From NCBI GenBank assembly GCA_903928495.1, contig CAIYQZ010000007.1, positions 1 to 44,812 on the forward strand: a stretch of 44,812 nt of DNA, written 5' to 3'. The DNA is from an uncultured bacterium (lineage in GTDB: Bacteria; Pseudomonadota; Gammaproteobacteria; Burkholderiales; Burkholderiaceae_C). This document shows positions 1 to 7,234 of the stretch, piece by piece (the stretch's first letter is position 1; the number at the start of each line of letters is the position of its first letter). The translations under genes were made by a program, and so were the position numbers. Under the pieces are notes generated by a model. The model was given only the letters and a program-made list of their open reading frames with translations. It did no database searches and was not told the DNA's origin.

Positions 1-725
1 ATACCTGAACCGTCCGTGCTGAGCGTCAGTTGCGCAATCTCGGGAAGGATGACCTTCCAGTCTTGTCGCTTTCTGCGCTTGGCAATAGCTGCATCAATCT
101 CGGATTCAGAGACGCGGCTCCCATCTTCCTGCATGGCCCCCGAAGCAAACGCCAGGATGGTGCGAAGCTTTGCAGCCGCCTGCGCTCCCTGCCTACGTCC
201 CGTGGCCAGCAGCCTATCGACCTCGGCAAGCTCGCTGTTCAGCAAAACGGATAGGTCCCTCGGCGGGCGCGTAGACACGGGCAGGACGCGACTTGGCAAG
301 AAGTCGGCGAGTCTCTTGGAAAAGCTCTTTTGTAGCAGTATGTCAAACAAGGTGACGCCCGATTGAGCGTGCACATACAAAACATCTTCGGAAATGTCGA
401 TGTAGTAGTGCGCGGCCTGATCCCGTTGCGCATCCAAGATTGAGAGAGTCGCTTTCTCGTCACTGGTAAGTAGCTTGAGCTGCTCAGACGCCACCGAAAG
501 ACACTTATCAAAGCCGTAGGTGTACTTCTCCCCCTTGGCATGAATAGAGCCCGTTGATTGAAGGATCATCGCTTTCAGAAGCATCTCGAAAGAATGTTGC
601 AAAAGGATGAGCACCCCATGGCTTCGACCGGTTTCCGCTGGCCGATTGAAAAGCTCGATGGACAGAGTGAGGGAGTCTGTCGCCCGTTCGAGCAACGGGG
701 CAACGTTTTTCTTTAGTCTCGGCAT
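1..725 (-). CDS. DUF3644 domain protein, partial (C-terminus outside window)
   Basis: An uninterrupted frame runs from an ATG at 725 leftward past the window edge, giving at least 241 codons. An in-frame stop lies upstream at 738-740, so this is the first possible ATG. The N-terminal half matches my memory of DUF3644: a helix with LLERATDSLTLSIELFNRP, then GVLILLQHSFEMLLKA, GFDKCLS, and a later RVLPVSTRPPRDL. Residues R101 and H106 (RDQAAH) form an R-x4-H pair of the HEPN type, followed by Tyr-Tyr. HEPN proteins with this motif are often RNases or toxins; that this one acts so is inference. The function of DUF3644 is not established. No partner gene is visible inside the window. The frame call is firm; the function is open. 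Confidence 0.82.
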   Translation of the reverse strand, partial: MPRLKKNVAPLLERATDSLTLSIELFNRPAETGRSHGVLILLQHSFEMLLKAMILQSTGSIHAKGEKYTYGFDKCLSVASEQLKLLTSDEKATLSILDAQRDQAAHYYIDISEDVLYVHAQSGVTLFDILLQKSFSKRLADFLPSRVLPVSTRPPRDLSVLLNSELAEVDRLLATGRRQGAQAAAKLRTILAFASGAMQEDGSRVSESEIDAAIAKRRKRQDWKVILPEIAQLTLSTDGSG

Positions 726-1302
726 AGCGCTTCTGCATCACTTCGTTACTGAGATGATGCATCATGAACTCTCCTGACCGGGGGGCTGGTTGGGCTGCAA
801 TCTTGTGCAGGTGCGACCGGGTCAACTGTGGGCGGATGTTTGGGCGGGAGTGAGGGCTGCAGCTTTGATTCATTCCCGAAGCACAGTGCTGCCCACGAGT
901 GACCACGCTTGTGGTGCTAGGTCTTGAGTTTTGCGGCTGGTCTGCGACAGGCCTCGACTGTCAGTTCTGTCGAGCAACAGTCGCTCAAGATTGGACGGGT
1001 GATAGGCCGCTAACAGCCATATTGAGCCGTTCGATTTCGAGAATCAGATGGCCGCTGATGTCCATCTTCCGCTCAAATGCAGCATTGGACACGGGTACGG
1101 CGACCATCTTGGCGACCTCAGACCATTAGGCTGACCAAAGCCCACAAGAACAGCTGCTCACCGAGTCCGAATCTATGTTCTGTGTGGGGGTAGGAGTTTG
1201 TAGTAGAGCGGGAGGGTCGGCCTACACTCTGGATCTTTCGGTCCCTCACTTCCAAGATGATTCGACGAACTTTGGTTGCGCAGGTCTAAACGAATCAACT
1301 AC
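726..1302. other. 577-bp stretch without a convincing gene
   Basis: No frame here has the codon bias of the neighbours, and none has a good start with a ribosome site. It holds several small inverted repeats: TGATGCATCA at 755-764 (a perfect 10-bp palindrome 30 bp upstream of the DUF3644 start), ACCAC/GTGGT at 902-915 with a 4-base loop, and CTCGAC/GTCGAG at 953-974 with a 10-base loop. Base composition is lower in GC than the flanking genes, which fits an insertion junction or decayed gene. The palindrome near 755 could be an operator for the DUF3644 gene; that is a guess. Confidence 0.5.
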
Positions 1303-2364
1303 TTACAGCTCCATCGTACGACGAACTATTTTGTAAATAACACGCCGCGCCAGCGGCAAGTTCAGCAGCAGGTTCTGCGGCTTGAGCTTAAGCAAGCCCT
1401 GCGTGTCTTGCGCCATCGCCAAATAGACCGGGCGGCCTGCCACGTCGCTGCGCATGTCCAGTGGCTGGGCAAACTCCAGTTTGAACAGGCACATCAACCG
1501 CTGGTGGCGGGACTCGTCCACCGGTTGGTCTTGGTACAGGTCGTTCAAAATACCGCTGGCCTCGGCGTCCAGGCCCACGTGCCATACCCAGTGCTCATCT
1601 TGAATTTCGCGCTCGGTGCCGATGGTCACCTGCACTTGCAAAAAGTGTGACACCCACTTTTCCATCACCCTGCACAGCGCGTCCAGAGCGGGTTGGCCGT
1701 GGTTCAGGCACACGGCGGTGTCAAAGAGCTCGCTGCGGGGCCAGTAAATATCAGCGTTGTCGGTGTCCAGCACGTCCAGGTCCACGCTGCGCAGCTTGGC
1801 ACCGGCCTGTCGCAGCAACTGGCCCAGGCTGCCAAAGCCATCTGTGCGGGCGTGGCGTTCCACGGTGTCGTGGTCGGCGGCCATCACCGTGCCACCCTCG
1901 AGCACGCTGATTTTTTGGGGCCTGAACAGCATTTCCGCTGCCCTGGCCTCGATGGCGCTGGCTTGGGGGCCCAGCACGTGGCGCAGCAACACTTGCGTGA
2001 GTTGGTGCACCAGTACCGGAGGCACGTCCACGCCATTGCCCTGGAACAGCGCCAGATAACTGGCTTCCAGCGTGGGGCGCGCTAGCAAGCGGTCGCGAAA
2101 GCGAAGCCACACGGCCAGGTTGTCAGCCGCGTCGCGGTCGGCCAGTGCGTCCAGTTCGGGCGCGGTGACCGTGCGGCGCGGGTCGTCCAGCTGCCGCTGG
2201 TGCAAGGCCAGCTCAGCCTCGCACGACGTGGGAATGGGCGCCAGCTCGGGCCGTTGCAGCAGGTGCCGCAAAAACGCGTCGGTCACCACCAGATGGTGGC
2301 CGGCCTGGGTGGCCAGCAGGGCGTTGCCGCAACTGGGCCAAAAATCGGGGGAGGCATCGGTCAT
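1303..2364 (-). CDS. DUF6352 family protein
   Basis: This 353-residue protein fits the DUF6352 family as I recall it. It opens with a FWPSCG motif, then VTDAFLRHLLQRPELAP, CEAELALHQRQLDDPRR, ALADRDAADNLAVWLRFRDRLL, and ends with VAGRPVYLAMAQD and LKPQNLLLNLPLA. I chose the ATG at 2364 because the family begins a few residues before the FWPS motif and a GGGACAA element precedes it. A start at 2496 would overlap the divergent DUF3348 gene and add residues with no family character. No signal peptide or membrane segment is seen, so it is probably cytoplasmic. Its biochemical role is unknown. It stands head to head with the DUF3348-DUF802-OmpA-DUF2894 operon, 76 bp apart, an arrangement I remember from other Burkholderiales. 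Confidence 0.85.
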   Translation of the reverse strand: MTDASPDFWPSCGNALLATQAGHHLVVTDAFLRHLLQRPELAPIPTSCEAELALHQRQLDDPRRTVTAPELDALADRDAADNLAVWLRFRDRLLARPTLEASYLALFQGNGVDVPPVLVHQLTQVLLRHVLGPQASAIEARAAEMLFRPQKISVLEGGTVMAADHDTVERHARTDGFGSLGQLLRQAGAKLRSVDLDVLDTDNADIYWPRSELFDTAVCLNHGQPALDALCRVMEKWVSHFLQVQVTIGTEREIQDEHWVWHVGLDAEASGILNDLYQDQPVDESRHQRLMCLFKLEFAQPLDMRSDVAGRPVYLAMAQDTQGLLKLKPQNLLLNLPLARRVIYKIVRRTMEL

Positions 2365-2440
2365 GTGCAGATTGTCCCAGCCCGCTTGCCCTAACATCGG
2401 CGCCCCCGCCCGATTCACCCACAGCTTGACCCCCTTCACC

Positions 2441-3178
2441 GTGCTGTCCAGCACCTTCTCAGCCCCCTCCTCCCTTGTGCGCCTGCTGTCCGACACCGTT
2501 TCGGTGCCGGTCGACGTGTCACGTCAGGACTTTGCCGAACAGCTCAGCCAGTGGCTGGGGGCACTGGATGCCGTCACTCTGCACGGCACACACCAGTCGC
2601 TGAAATCGGTGGTGGGCAGCAGTCCCCTGGGGGCTTCGCCACACAGTCCGGCCGCCCTGGAGGCGCACTTTCAGCGGGTGAGGTCTGCGCTCGTGTCCAG
2701 GGTGTCAGAGCCGGTGCGGCTGCCAGATGGGGCACACGAGGGTGGACAATCTGCCTCCCGCCTGCTGCGCGCCGCTGCCGAGGCCCCCTTGGCTGCAGGC
2801 GAAGCGAGCTTTGCACCGTATCGCCAGCACTGCCACGCCCTGCAACGTCACATGGGCCTGAAAATTGCCACCTTGCGCGCGCAGGTGCGCCAGGTGTTGT
2901 CCCATGGGGCTGCGCCGCTGCGGCAACTGGCCGAGCTGGATGCGGTGTGGGAACAAATGCTCACCGCCCGCGAGACCAAGCTGCTGGGTACGGTGCCCGC
3001 TGTGCTGGAGCAGCGCTTTGAGCACCTGCGCTGCACCGGCGCACCTGAGCCGCTGGCGCGCTACGCGTACGAACAACAAGCCGTCTTGCTGGCCGAGTTG
3101 AATGTTCGCCTGTTACCTGTTGCCGGGCTGGTCGAAGCGTTTGCCCAGCACCACCACCGACCTGAATCACTCTCATGA
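2441..3178 (+). CDS. DUF3348 family protein
   Basis: This 245-residue protein matches DUF3348. It has LVRLLSDTVSVPVDVSRQDFAEQLSQWLGALDAVTLHG near the N-terminus (family core), a Phe-Ala-Pro-Tyr-Arg segment mid-protein, and a C-terminal helix-rich region with MLTARETKLLGTVPAVLEQRF. The start is uncertain. GTG 2441 is in frame and fits the family's N-terminus, and TTG 2426 is an alternative; neither has a strong ribosome site. The frame stays open far upstream, but that part is antisense to DUF6352. The stop overlaps the DUF802 start (ATGA at 3175-3178), so translation is probably coupled. It is likely cytoplasmic. The role is unknown; genomic linkage to the motor-like pair downstream is the only functional hint. 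Confidence 0.85.
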   Translation: MLSSTFSAPSSLVRLLSDTVSVPVDVSRQDFAEQLSQWLGALDAVTLHGTHQSLKSVVGSSPLGASPHSPAALEAHFQRVRSALVSRVSEPVRLPDGAHEGGQSASRLLRAAAEAPLAAGEASFAPYRQHCHALQRHMGLKIATLRAQVRQVLSHGAAPLRQLAELDAVWEQMLTARETKLLGTVPAVLEQRFEHLRCTGAPEPLARYAYEQQAVLLAELNVRLLPVAGLVEAFAQHHHRPESLS

Positions 3179-5214
3179 ACCGTTATCTGTTTGCTGTTGC
3201 GTTTGCCCTGGGCCTGATGGCCCTGTTGTGGGTGGGCGTGGGTTTTGTGGTGACCAGTGCCATGGCCTTGCTCATGACGTTGGTTATGGCCGGGGTGTTC
3301 GCGCTGGGCGCCTGGGAATTGACGCGGTTTCGCGCCACCACGGCTGCGTTGGCCCGCTGCCTGGCCCAAGCCCCAGCCTCGGCAGACGCCGACGGCCTGA
3401 CCGCCTGGCTGGCCACCGTGCCGCCACCGTTGCAACACACGGTGCGCCTGCGCATAGAAGGTGAACGAACCGGCTTGCCAGGCCCCGCACTCACACCCTA
3501 TTTGGTGGGCTTGCTGGTGATGCTGGGCATGTTGGGCACGTTTTTGGGGCTCATCGTCACGTTCAAAGGCACGGTGTTTGCGCTGGAAGGCTCGGCCGAT
3601 CTGCAGGCCATCCGCTCGGCACTGGCCGCCCCCATCAAAGGGCTGGGTCTGGCGTTTGGTACTTCGGTGGCGGGCGTGGCCGCGTCGGCCATGCTGGGGC
3701 TGATGTCGGCCCTGGCCCGGCGCGAGCGGGCCGAGGCGGGCAGGGTTCTGGACACACGTGTGGCCACCGTGTTTCGCCCGTTTTCACTGGTGTACCAGCG
3801 TCAGGAAACATTCAAAGCCCTGCAGGCCCAGGCCCAGACCCTGCCCCGCGTGGTGGACAGCCTGCAATCCCTGGTGGACGGCCTGGAGCGCCGAAGCCAG
3901 CAACTCAACACGCAACTGCTGGACCAGCAGGCGCAGTTCCACCGCGAAGCGGCCTTGGCCTACACCGGGCTGGCCGACACCGTGGGGCAGGCCCTACACA
4001 CCAGCCTGGCAGCCAGCGCCCAGGCGGCGGGCGACGCCTTGCAGTGCACGGTGCAGGCCGCCATGGCCGAGATGGTGCAGGCGTCTGCCCAGGCCCACCA
4101 GCGCCAGATGGACGCCACCCAAACCCAGTTGGCCGGTGTGGCCACGCAATTCGGGGCCACGGCGCAGGCCGTTTCCACCGCCTGGCAACAGGCGCAACAA
4201 GGCCAAGCCTCCACCCAGAAGGCCCTGGTGGACAGTTTGGCCCACACTTTGTCCTCCTTCAACAATGCGTTTGAGCAGCGCAGTACCGCCCTGGTGGCCA
4301 CCGTTGAACACACCCTGGCCCGGACCCAGGCAGACCTGGCCAGTGCCGACCAGCAACGCCTGGCCGCTTGGGCGCAGAGCCAAACCTCCACCGCAAGCGC
4401 CTTGCAGAGCGAGTGGCAGCGTTTGGGTGCGCAGACCCTTGCCCAGCAAGACGCTGTGTGCCAGACCCTGGCGCGAACGGCCGCCGCCGTCACCGAGCGC
4501 ACCCGTGAGCAGGCTGAACACACCCTGGGTGGCCTCGACCGTGTGCTGGCCCAAGCGCAGGCACTGGCCTTGGCCCGCAGCGAGGCCGATGCCCTGGCCG
4601 AGCAGCAACACACCGAACGCCTGACCCAGCTCACCACCCTGTGGCGCACCGAGCTGGCCGCCCTGCGCCAGGACGAAGCAGAGCGCGGCCAAGCTGCTGT
4701 GGCCCGCCTGGGCGAACTGCAAACCGCGCTCACCCAGCACTTGGCCACCCTCGGTGCTGCGCTGGAAGCCCCGATGGCCCGCATGGTGGCCACGGCGTCT
4801 GAGGTGCCACAGGCCGCAGCGGGCGTGATCACCGAACTGCGCCAGGAGATGTCCCGCCTGACCGAGCGCGACAACCACGCACTGGCCGAGCGTGCCGAAC
4901 TGGTGGGGCAGATCAGCAGCTTGCTGCAAGGCATGGGGCAATCGGCCACCCACGTCGGCGCCAGCGCCGCGGAACTGGCCAGTGTGGGCGAGGCCTTTGG
5001 TCATGGCATGGGCCTGTTCAACAGCACCCACGACAAACTCACCGACGGCCTGGCCCGACTGGAAACCACGCTGCAACAGAGCATGGCCCGCAGCGACGAG
5101 CAGCTGGCTTATTACGTGGCGCAGGCACGCGAGGTAATTGACCTCAGCATCGCCGCACAACAAGGCATCGTCGAAGACCTGCGCCGCCTGCACGCCAAAG
5201 GCCTCACGGCATGA
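3175..5214 (+). CDS. DUF802 protein: MotA/TolQ-like channel subunit with long helical tail
   Basis: This 679-residue inner-membrane protein has two N-terminal membrane segments (about residues 4-26 and 28-50). Two more (about 109-130 and 154-180) carry the MotA/TolQ/ExbB-like pattern: LGTFLGLIVTF, then an APIKGLGLAFGTSVAG helix rich in Gly, Ala and Thr. From about residue 185 to the end it is Ala/Gln/Glu/Leu-rich heptad-like helix, almost 500 residues, with no aromatic core. This layout is that of ZorA, the stator-like subunit of the Zorya defence system, whose tail reaches into the cytoplasm. The DUF802 name is from family memory; the ZorA comparison is mine, by architecture. The gene overlaps DUF3348 by 4 bp upstream and the OmpA-like gene by 4 bp downstream. 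Confidence 0.88.
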   Translation: MNRYLFAVAFALGLMALLWVGVGFVVTSAMALLMTLVMAGVFALGAWELTRFRATTAALARCLAQAPASADADGLTAWLATVPPPLQHTVRLRIEGERTGLPGPALTPYLVGLLVMLGMLGTFLGLIVTFKGTVFALEGSADLQAIRSALAAPIKGLGLAFGTSVAGVAASAMLGLMSALARRERAEAGRVLDTRVATVFRPFSLVYQRQETFKALQAQAQTLPRVVDSLQSLVDGLERRSQQLNTQLLDQQAQFHREAALAYTGLADTVGQALHTSLAASAQAAGDALQCTVQAAMAEMVQASAQAHQRQMDATQTQLAGVATQFGATAQAVSTAWQQAQQGQASTQKALVDSLAHTLSSFNNAFEQRSTALVATVEHTLARTQADLASADQQRLAAWAQSQTSTASALQSEWQRLGAQTLAQQDAVCQTLARTAAAVTERTREQAEHTLGGLDRVLAQAQALALARSEADALAEQQHTERLTQLTTLWRTELAALRQDEAERGQAAVARLGELQTALTQHLATLGAALEAPMARMVATASEVPQAAAGVITELRQEMSRLTERDNHALAERAELVGQISSLLQGMGQSATHVGASAAELASVGEAFGHGMGLFNSTHDKLTDGLARLETTLQQSMARSDEQLAYYVAQAREVIDLSIAAQQGIVEDLRRLHAKGLTA

Positions 5215-5876
5215 CCGACCTGACCGAGCACGACGGCGGCCCTGACCACGCCGCCGCCGACACCTCCACCGTGTGGGCGGTGTTTGGCGACCTCATGGCA
5301 GGGTTGCTGGGTGCCTTTGTGTTGGTGCTGGTGGGCGTGCTGGTGGTCCAGGTGGACCTGGTGGCCAGCCTGGAAGCCGAGGTACAGAAACGCCGCGTGG
5401 AAGAAAAGCGCCGCATGGCCCTGGAAAAGGCCCTGGCCATTCCGCTGGAAACCGGGCGCGTCACGCTGGCCAACGGGCGCATCGGCATCAGCGGCAGTGT
5501 GCTGTTCCCGCTCAACTCCGACCAGCTCCACTCCGATGGACGGCAACTGCTCAAAAGCCTGGTGCCACCGCTGCGCGTGTACCTGGGTGAACGCAACGAG
5601 TTGCTGATGGTCAGCGGCTTCACCGACGACAAACCCATTCAGGGTCACAACGCCCGCTTTGCTGACAACCTGGAACTGTCCGCCCAGCGGGCACTGACCG
5701 TGACGCGGGCCCTGATCGACGAGGGCATGCCTGCGTCCATTGTGTTTGCCGCCGCCTTCGGGGCCGAGCAACCCGCCGCATCCAACGCCGACGAAAAGGG
5801 CAGGGCCCTGAACCGCCGCGTGGAAATGGCACCGGTGCCCCGTACAGCCCCTGTGCCCGCTGAACGGCAGCCTTGA
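5211..5876 (+). CDS. OmpA/MotB/ZorB-like peptidoglycan-anchored membrane protein
   Basis: This 221-residue protein has a short cytoplasmic N-terminus, one membrane helix at about residues 22-47 and a C-terminal OmpA-like peptidoglycan-binding domain (about 90-212, with GFTDDKPI, NLELSAQRALTVTRALI and GRALNRRVEM). The membrane helix begins VFGDLMAGLLGAFVLVL; Asp27 sits where MotB, TolR and ZorB have the proton-carrying Asp. A charged helical linker (EAEVQKRRVEEKRRMALEKA) joins helix and domain. With the MotA-like protein encoded just upstream, the parts fit an ion-driven 5:2 stator anchored to the cell wall. The start overlaps the previous stop in an ATGA. The proton-channel role is inferred from family and position of Asp27. 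Confidence 0.9.
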   Translation: MTDLTEHDGGPDHAAADTSTVWAVFGDLMAGLLGAFVLVLVGVLVVQVDLVASLEAEVQKRRVEEKRRMALEKALAIPLETGRVTLANGRIGISGSVLFPLNSDQLHSDGRQLLKSLVPPLRVYLGERNELLMVSGFTDDKPIQGHNARFADNLELSAQRALTVTRALIDEGMPASIVFAAAFGAEQPAASNADEKGRALNRRVEMAPVPRTAPVPAERQP

Positions 5877-6517
5877 ACGACATGAGCCATGCGATGGAGA
5901 GCACTTGGGAGCAGCAGCTGGCCGCCTTGCGCCAAGCGGGTGCAGACCAGCGCGCCCCGCTGCGCTGGCACCAACTGAGCGCCCTGGCCCGTCGCACCCA
6001 GGCGGCCCCAGCCGACGTGCAAGCCGTGCTGGCCCCCAAACTGACCCATCTGCTCAACGCCTGGATGGGCGAGGTGGGGCGGGCAGGTGCCGATGGACCG
6101 GCCGTCCACCCACCCACGGCCAAACCCTCTGAGCCCAGCCCGTTGGCGGCGCTCAACCACTACCTGCGCGCCGCCACCGAGGCCAAACACCAGGCCAGCC
6201 CGGTGGTGGGCACAGGGCTGATGCCTGACAGCGGCCTGCCCGGTGACAGCCCGAGCGTGCTGCGCTTTCACGAAACCTGGGCCCACATCGCTGCGCAAAC
6301 GCAGGTGGCCCGTGCGGTGGCCCGCGCCCCTGACAACGCGGGCCCACTCAACTCCCACATGCTGGTGCTGCGCTCGCTGGCGCTGATGCAAGACATTTCA
6401 CCCGATTACCTGCGCCGCTTTGTGTCGCAGGCGGAGACCTTGCTGTGGCTCGAAAAAGCCGGTCGCCCGCCCTCCACAGAGGCCAAGCCAGCGCGCCGAA
6501 AAGCTGTTAAAAAGTAA
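5873..6517 (+). CDS. DUF2894 family protein
   Basis: This gene encodes up to 214 residues. The pattern fits DUF2894: a mid-region SPLAALNHYLRAA, then LRFHETWAHIAAQTQVARAVARAPDNAGPLNSHMLVLRSLALM, then SPDYLRRFVSQAETLLWLEKA, and a Lys/Arg/Ala-rich tail. Three in-frame starts are possible: TTG 5873 (overlapping the OmpA-like stop as TTGA), ATG 5882 and ATG 5891. The TTG gives translational coupling, but ATG 5882 is also plausible. No membrane segment is seen, so it is likely cytoplasmic. It is the last gene of the four-gene operon and its function is unknown. The constant linkage to DUF802 and the OmpA-like protein suggests a cytoplasmic accessory or effector of the motor (inference). Confidence 0.85.
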   Translation: MNDMSHAMESTWEQQLAALRQAGADQRAPLRWHQLSALARRTQAAPADVQAVLAPKLTHLLNAWMGEVGRAGADGPAVHPPTAKPSEPSPLAALNHYLRAATEAKHQASPVVGTGLMPDSGLPGDSPSVLRFHETWAHIAAQTQVARAVARAPDNAGPLNSHMLVLRSLALMQDISPDYLRRFVSQAETLLWLEKAGRPPSTEAKPARRKAVKK

Positions 6518-6520
6518 AGC

Positions 6521-6568
6521 AATAAAGTCAATATAGAAAAGCGACAGATGCCATTTTTATCATGAAAA
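6521..6568 (+). repeat. Dispersed repeat, family 2, copy 1
   Basis: This 48-bp stretch between DUF2894 and the SUI1 gene resembles 16263-16310, which lies inside the NodT gene. The shared core is AGAAAAGCGACA followed by ATTTTT and TCATGAAAA; I count roughly 80% identity by eye with two single-base gaps. It is much richer in A+T than either neighbour. Its TCATGAAAA end supplies the first ATG of the SUI1 reading frame at 6562. Confidence 0.6.
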
Positions 6569-6948
6569 ATGCTTTACAGAATGCCATGGCCAAAGCCACC
6601 GCCCCCACCGGGCTGGTGTACTCCACCGAGAGCGGCCGCATGTGTCCGGCCTGCCGCCACCCGGTAGCGGCCTGTGTGTGCAAAGCGGCAGCACCCGTGC
6701 CCGCGGGCGATGGCGTGGCCCGCGTGTGGCGCGAAACCAAAGGTCGTGGGGGCAAGGCCGTCACACTGGTCAAAGGGCTGGCGCTTGACGCCACCGGCCT
6801 GGCGGCACTTGGCAAACAACTGAAAACCGCCTGTGGCAGCGGCGGCACGGTGAAAGACGGTGTGATCGAGGTGCAAGGTGACCACGCAGAGCGCGTGGTG
6901 CAAGAGCTCACCCGACTGGGGCACCGCGCCAAACGGGCGGGTGGTTAG
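6562..6948 (+). CDS. SUI1/eIF1-like translation factor (YciH family)
   Basis: The encoded protein is 128 residues, or 120 from the second start. It begins with the family signature GLVYSTESGRMCPACRHPVAACVCK, which carries a Cys pair and a second Cys pair suited to metal binding. The eIF1/SUI1 fold follows (VARVWRETKGRGGKAVTLVKGL, CGSGGTVKDGVIEVQGDH, VVQELTRLGHRAKRAGG). Bacterial YciH homologues bind the 30S subunit and can check start-site fidelity. ATG 6562 lies inside a dispersed repeat, and the MKNALQN it adds is not family-like. ATG 6586 (MAKATAPTGLVY) is closer to the usual N-terminus and may be the native start. A strong terminator follows the gene. Confidence 0.9.
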   Translation: MKNALQNAMAKATAPTGLVYSTESGRMCPACRHPVAACVCKAAAPVPAGDGVARVWRETKGRGGKAVTLVKGLALDATGLAALGKQLKTACGSGGTVKDGVIEVQGDHAERVVQELTRLGHRAKRAGG

Positions 6949-6965
6949 GGGGACAGAAGCAATAA

Positions 6966-6991
6966 AAAAAGCCCGCGGGTGCGGGCTTTTT
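6966..6991. terminator. Bidirectional intrinsic terminator
   Basis: AAAAAGCCCGC, loop GGGT, GCGGGCTTTTT: an 11-bp perfect stem with an A run on one side and a T run on the other. It ends the SUI1 gene on the plus strand and the 45-residue peptide gene on the minus strand. Confidence 0.93.
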
Positions 6992-7014
6992 GTTGTGTCA
7001 GGCTATGGCCTGAA

Positions 7015-7152
7015 TCACTTCTTTTTGCATTCGGGTTTTTCGGCGTTCTCTTTTGCCATGCAATCCATCTTGCCGCCACCGTGGCTGCCAGCAAAAGAAG
7101 GGGCAGACACCATCAGCAAAGCCGACACCAACGCAGACATCACCAGTTTCAT
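7015..7152 (-). CDS. Small secreted peptide with two Cys, 45 residues
   Basis: From ATG 7152 the frame encodes 45 residues. A signal peptide MKLVMSALVSALLMVSAPSFA ends in an A-x-A type site. The mature part is about 24 residues: GSHGGGKMDC, MAKENAEKPEC, then KKK. It has two Cys 11 residues apart and a Lys-rich end, so it is probably periplasmic with a disulfide or metal site. AGAGGTC lies 6-7 bases before the ATG, a good ribosome site, and the bidirectional terminator lies just past the stop, which together support a real gene. I do not recognise a family. It is divergent from the TPR protein gene with 82 bp between the starts. Confidence 0.75.
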   Translation of the reverse strand: MKLVMSALVSALLMVSAPSFAGSHGGGKMDCMAKENAEKPECKKK

Positions 7153-7234
7153 GATTGACCTCTTGAAAACACGTTTGGGAACATACCCACAAAATACTCA
7201 AACTGTATTTTGCAAATCCATCTTATCCCGCACC

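Noticed and set aside
2072-2440. N-terminal extension of the DUF3348 frame
   Set aside because: The 123 codons are antisense to DUF6352 and Ser/Arg-rich; DUF3348 proteins begin near the LVRLLSDTV block.
3960-5193. Long open frames on the minus strand opposite the DUF802 gene
   Set aside because: They are mirror frames of a very GC-rich helical gene, with Cys/Arg/Ser-rich or Gly/His-rich products, no ribosome sites and no family likeness.
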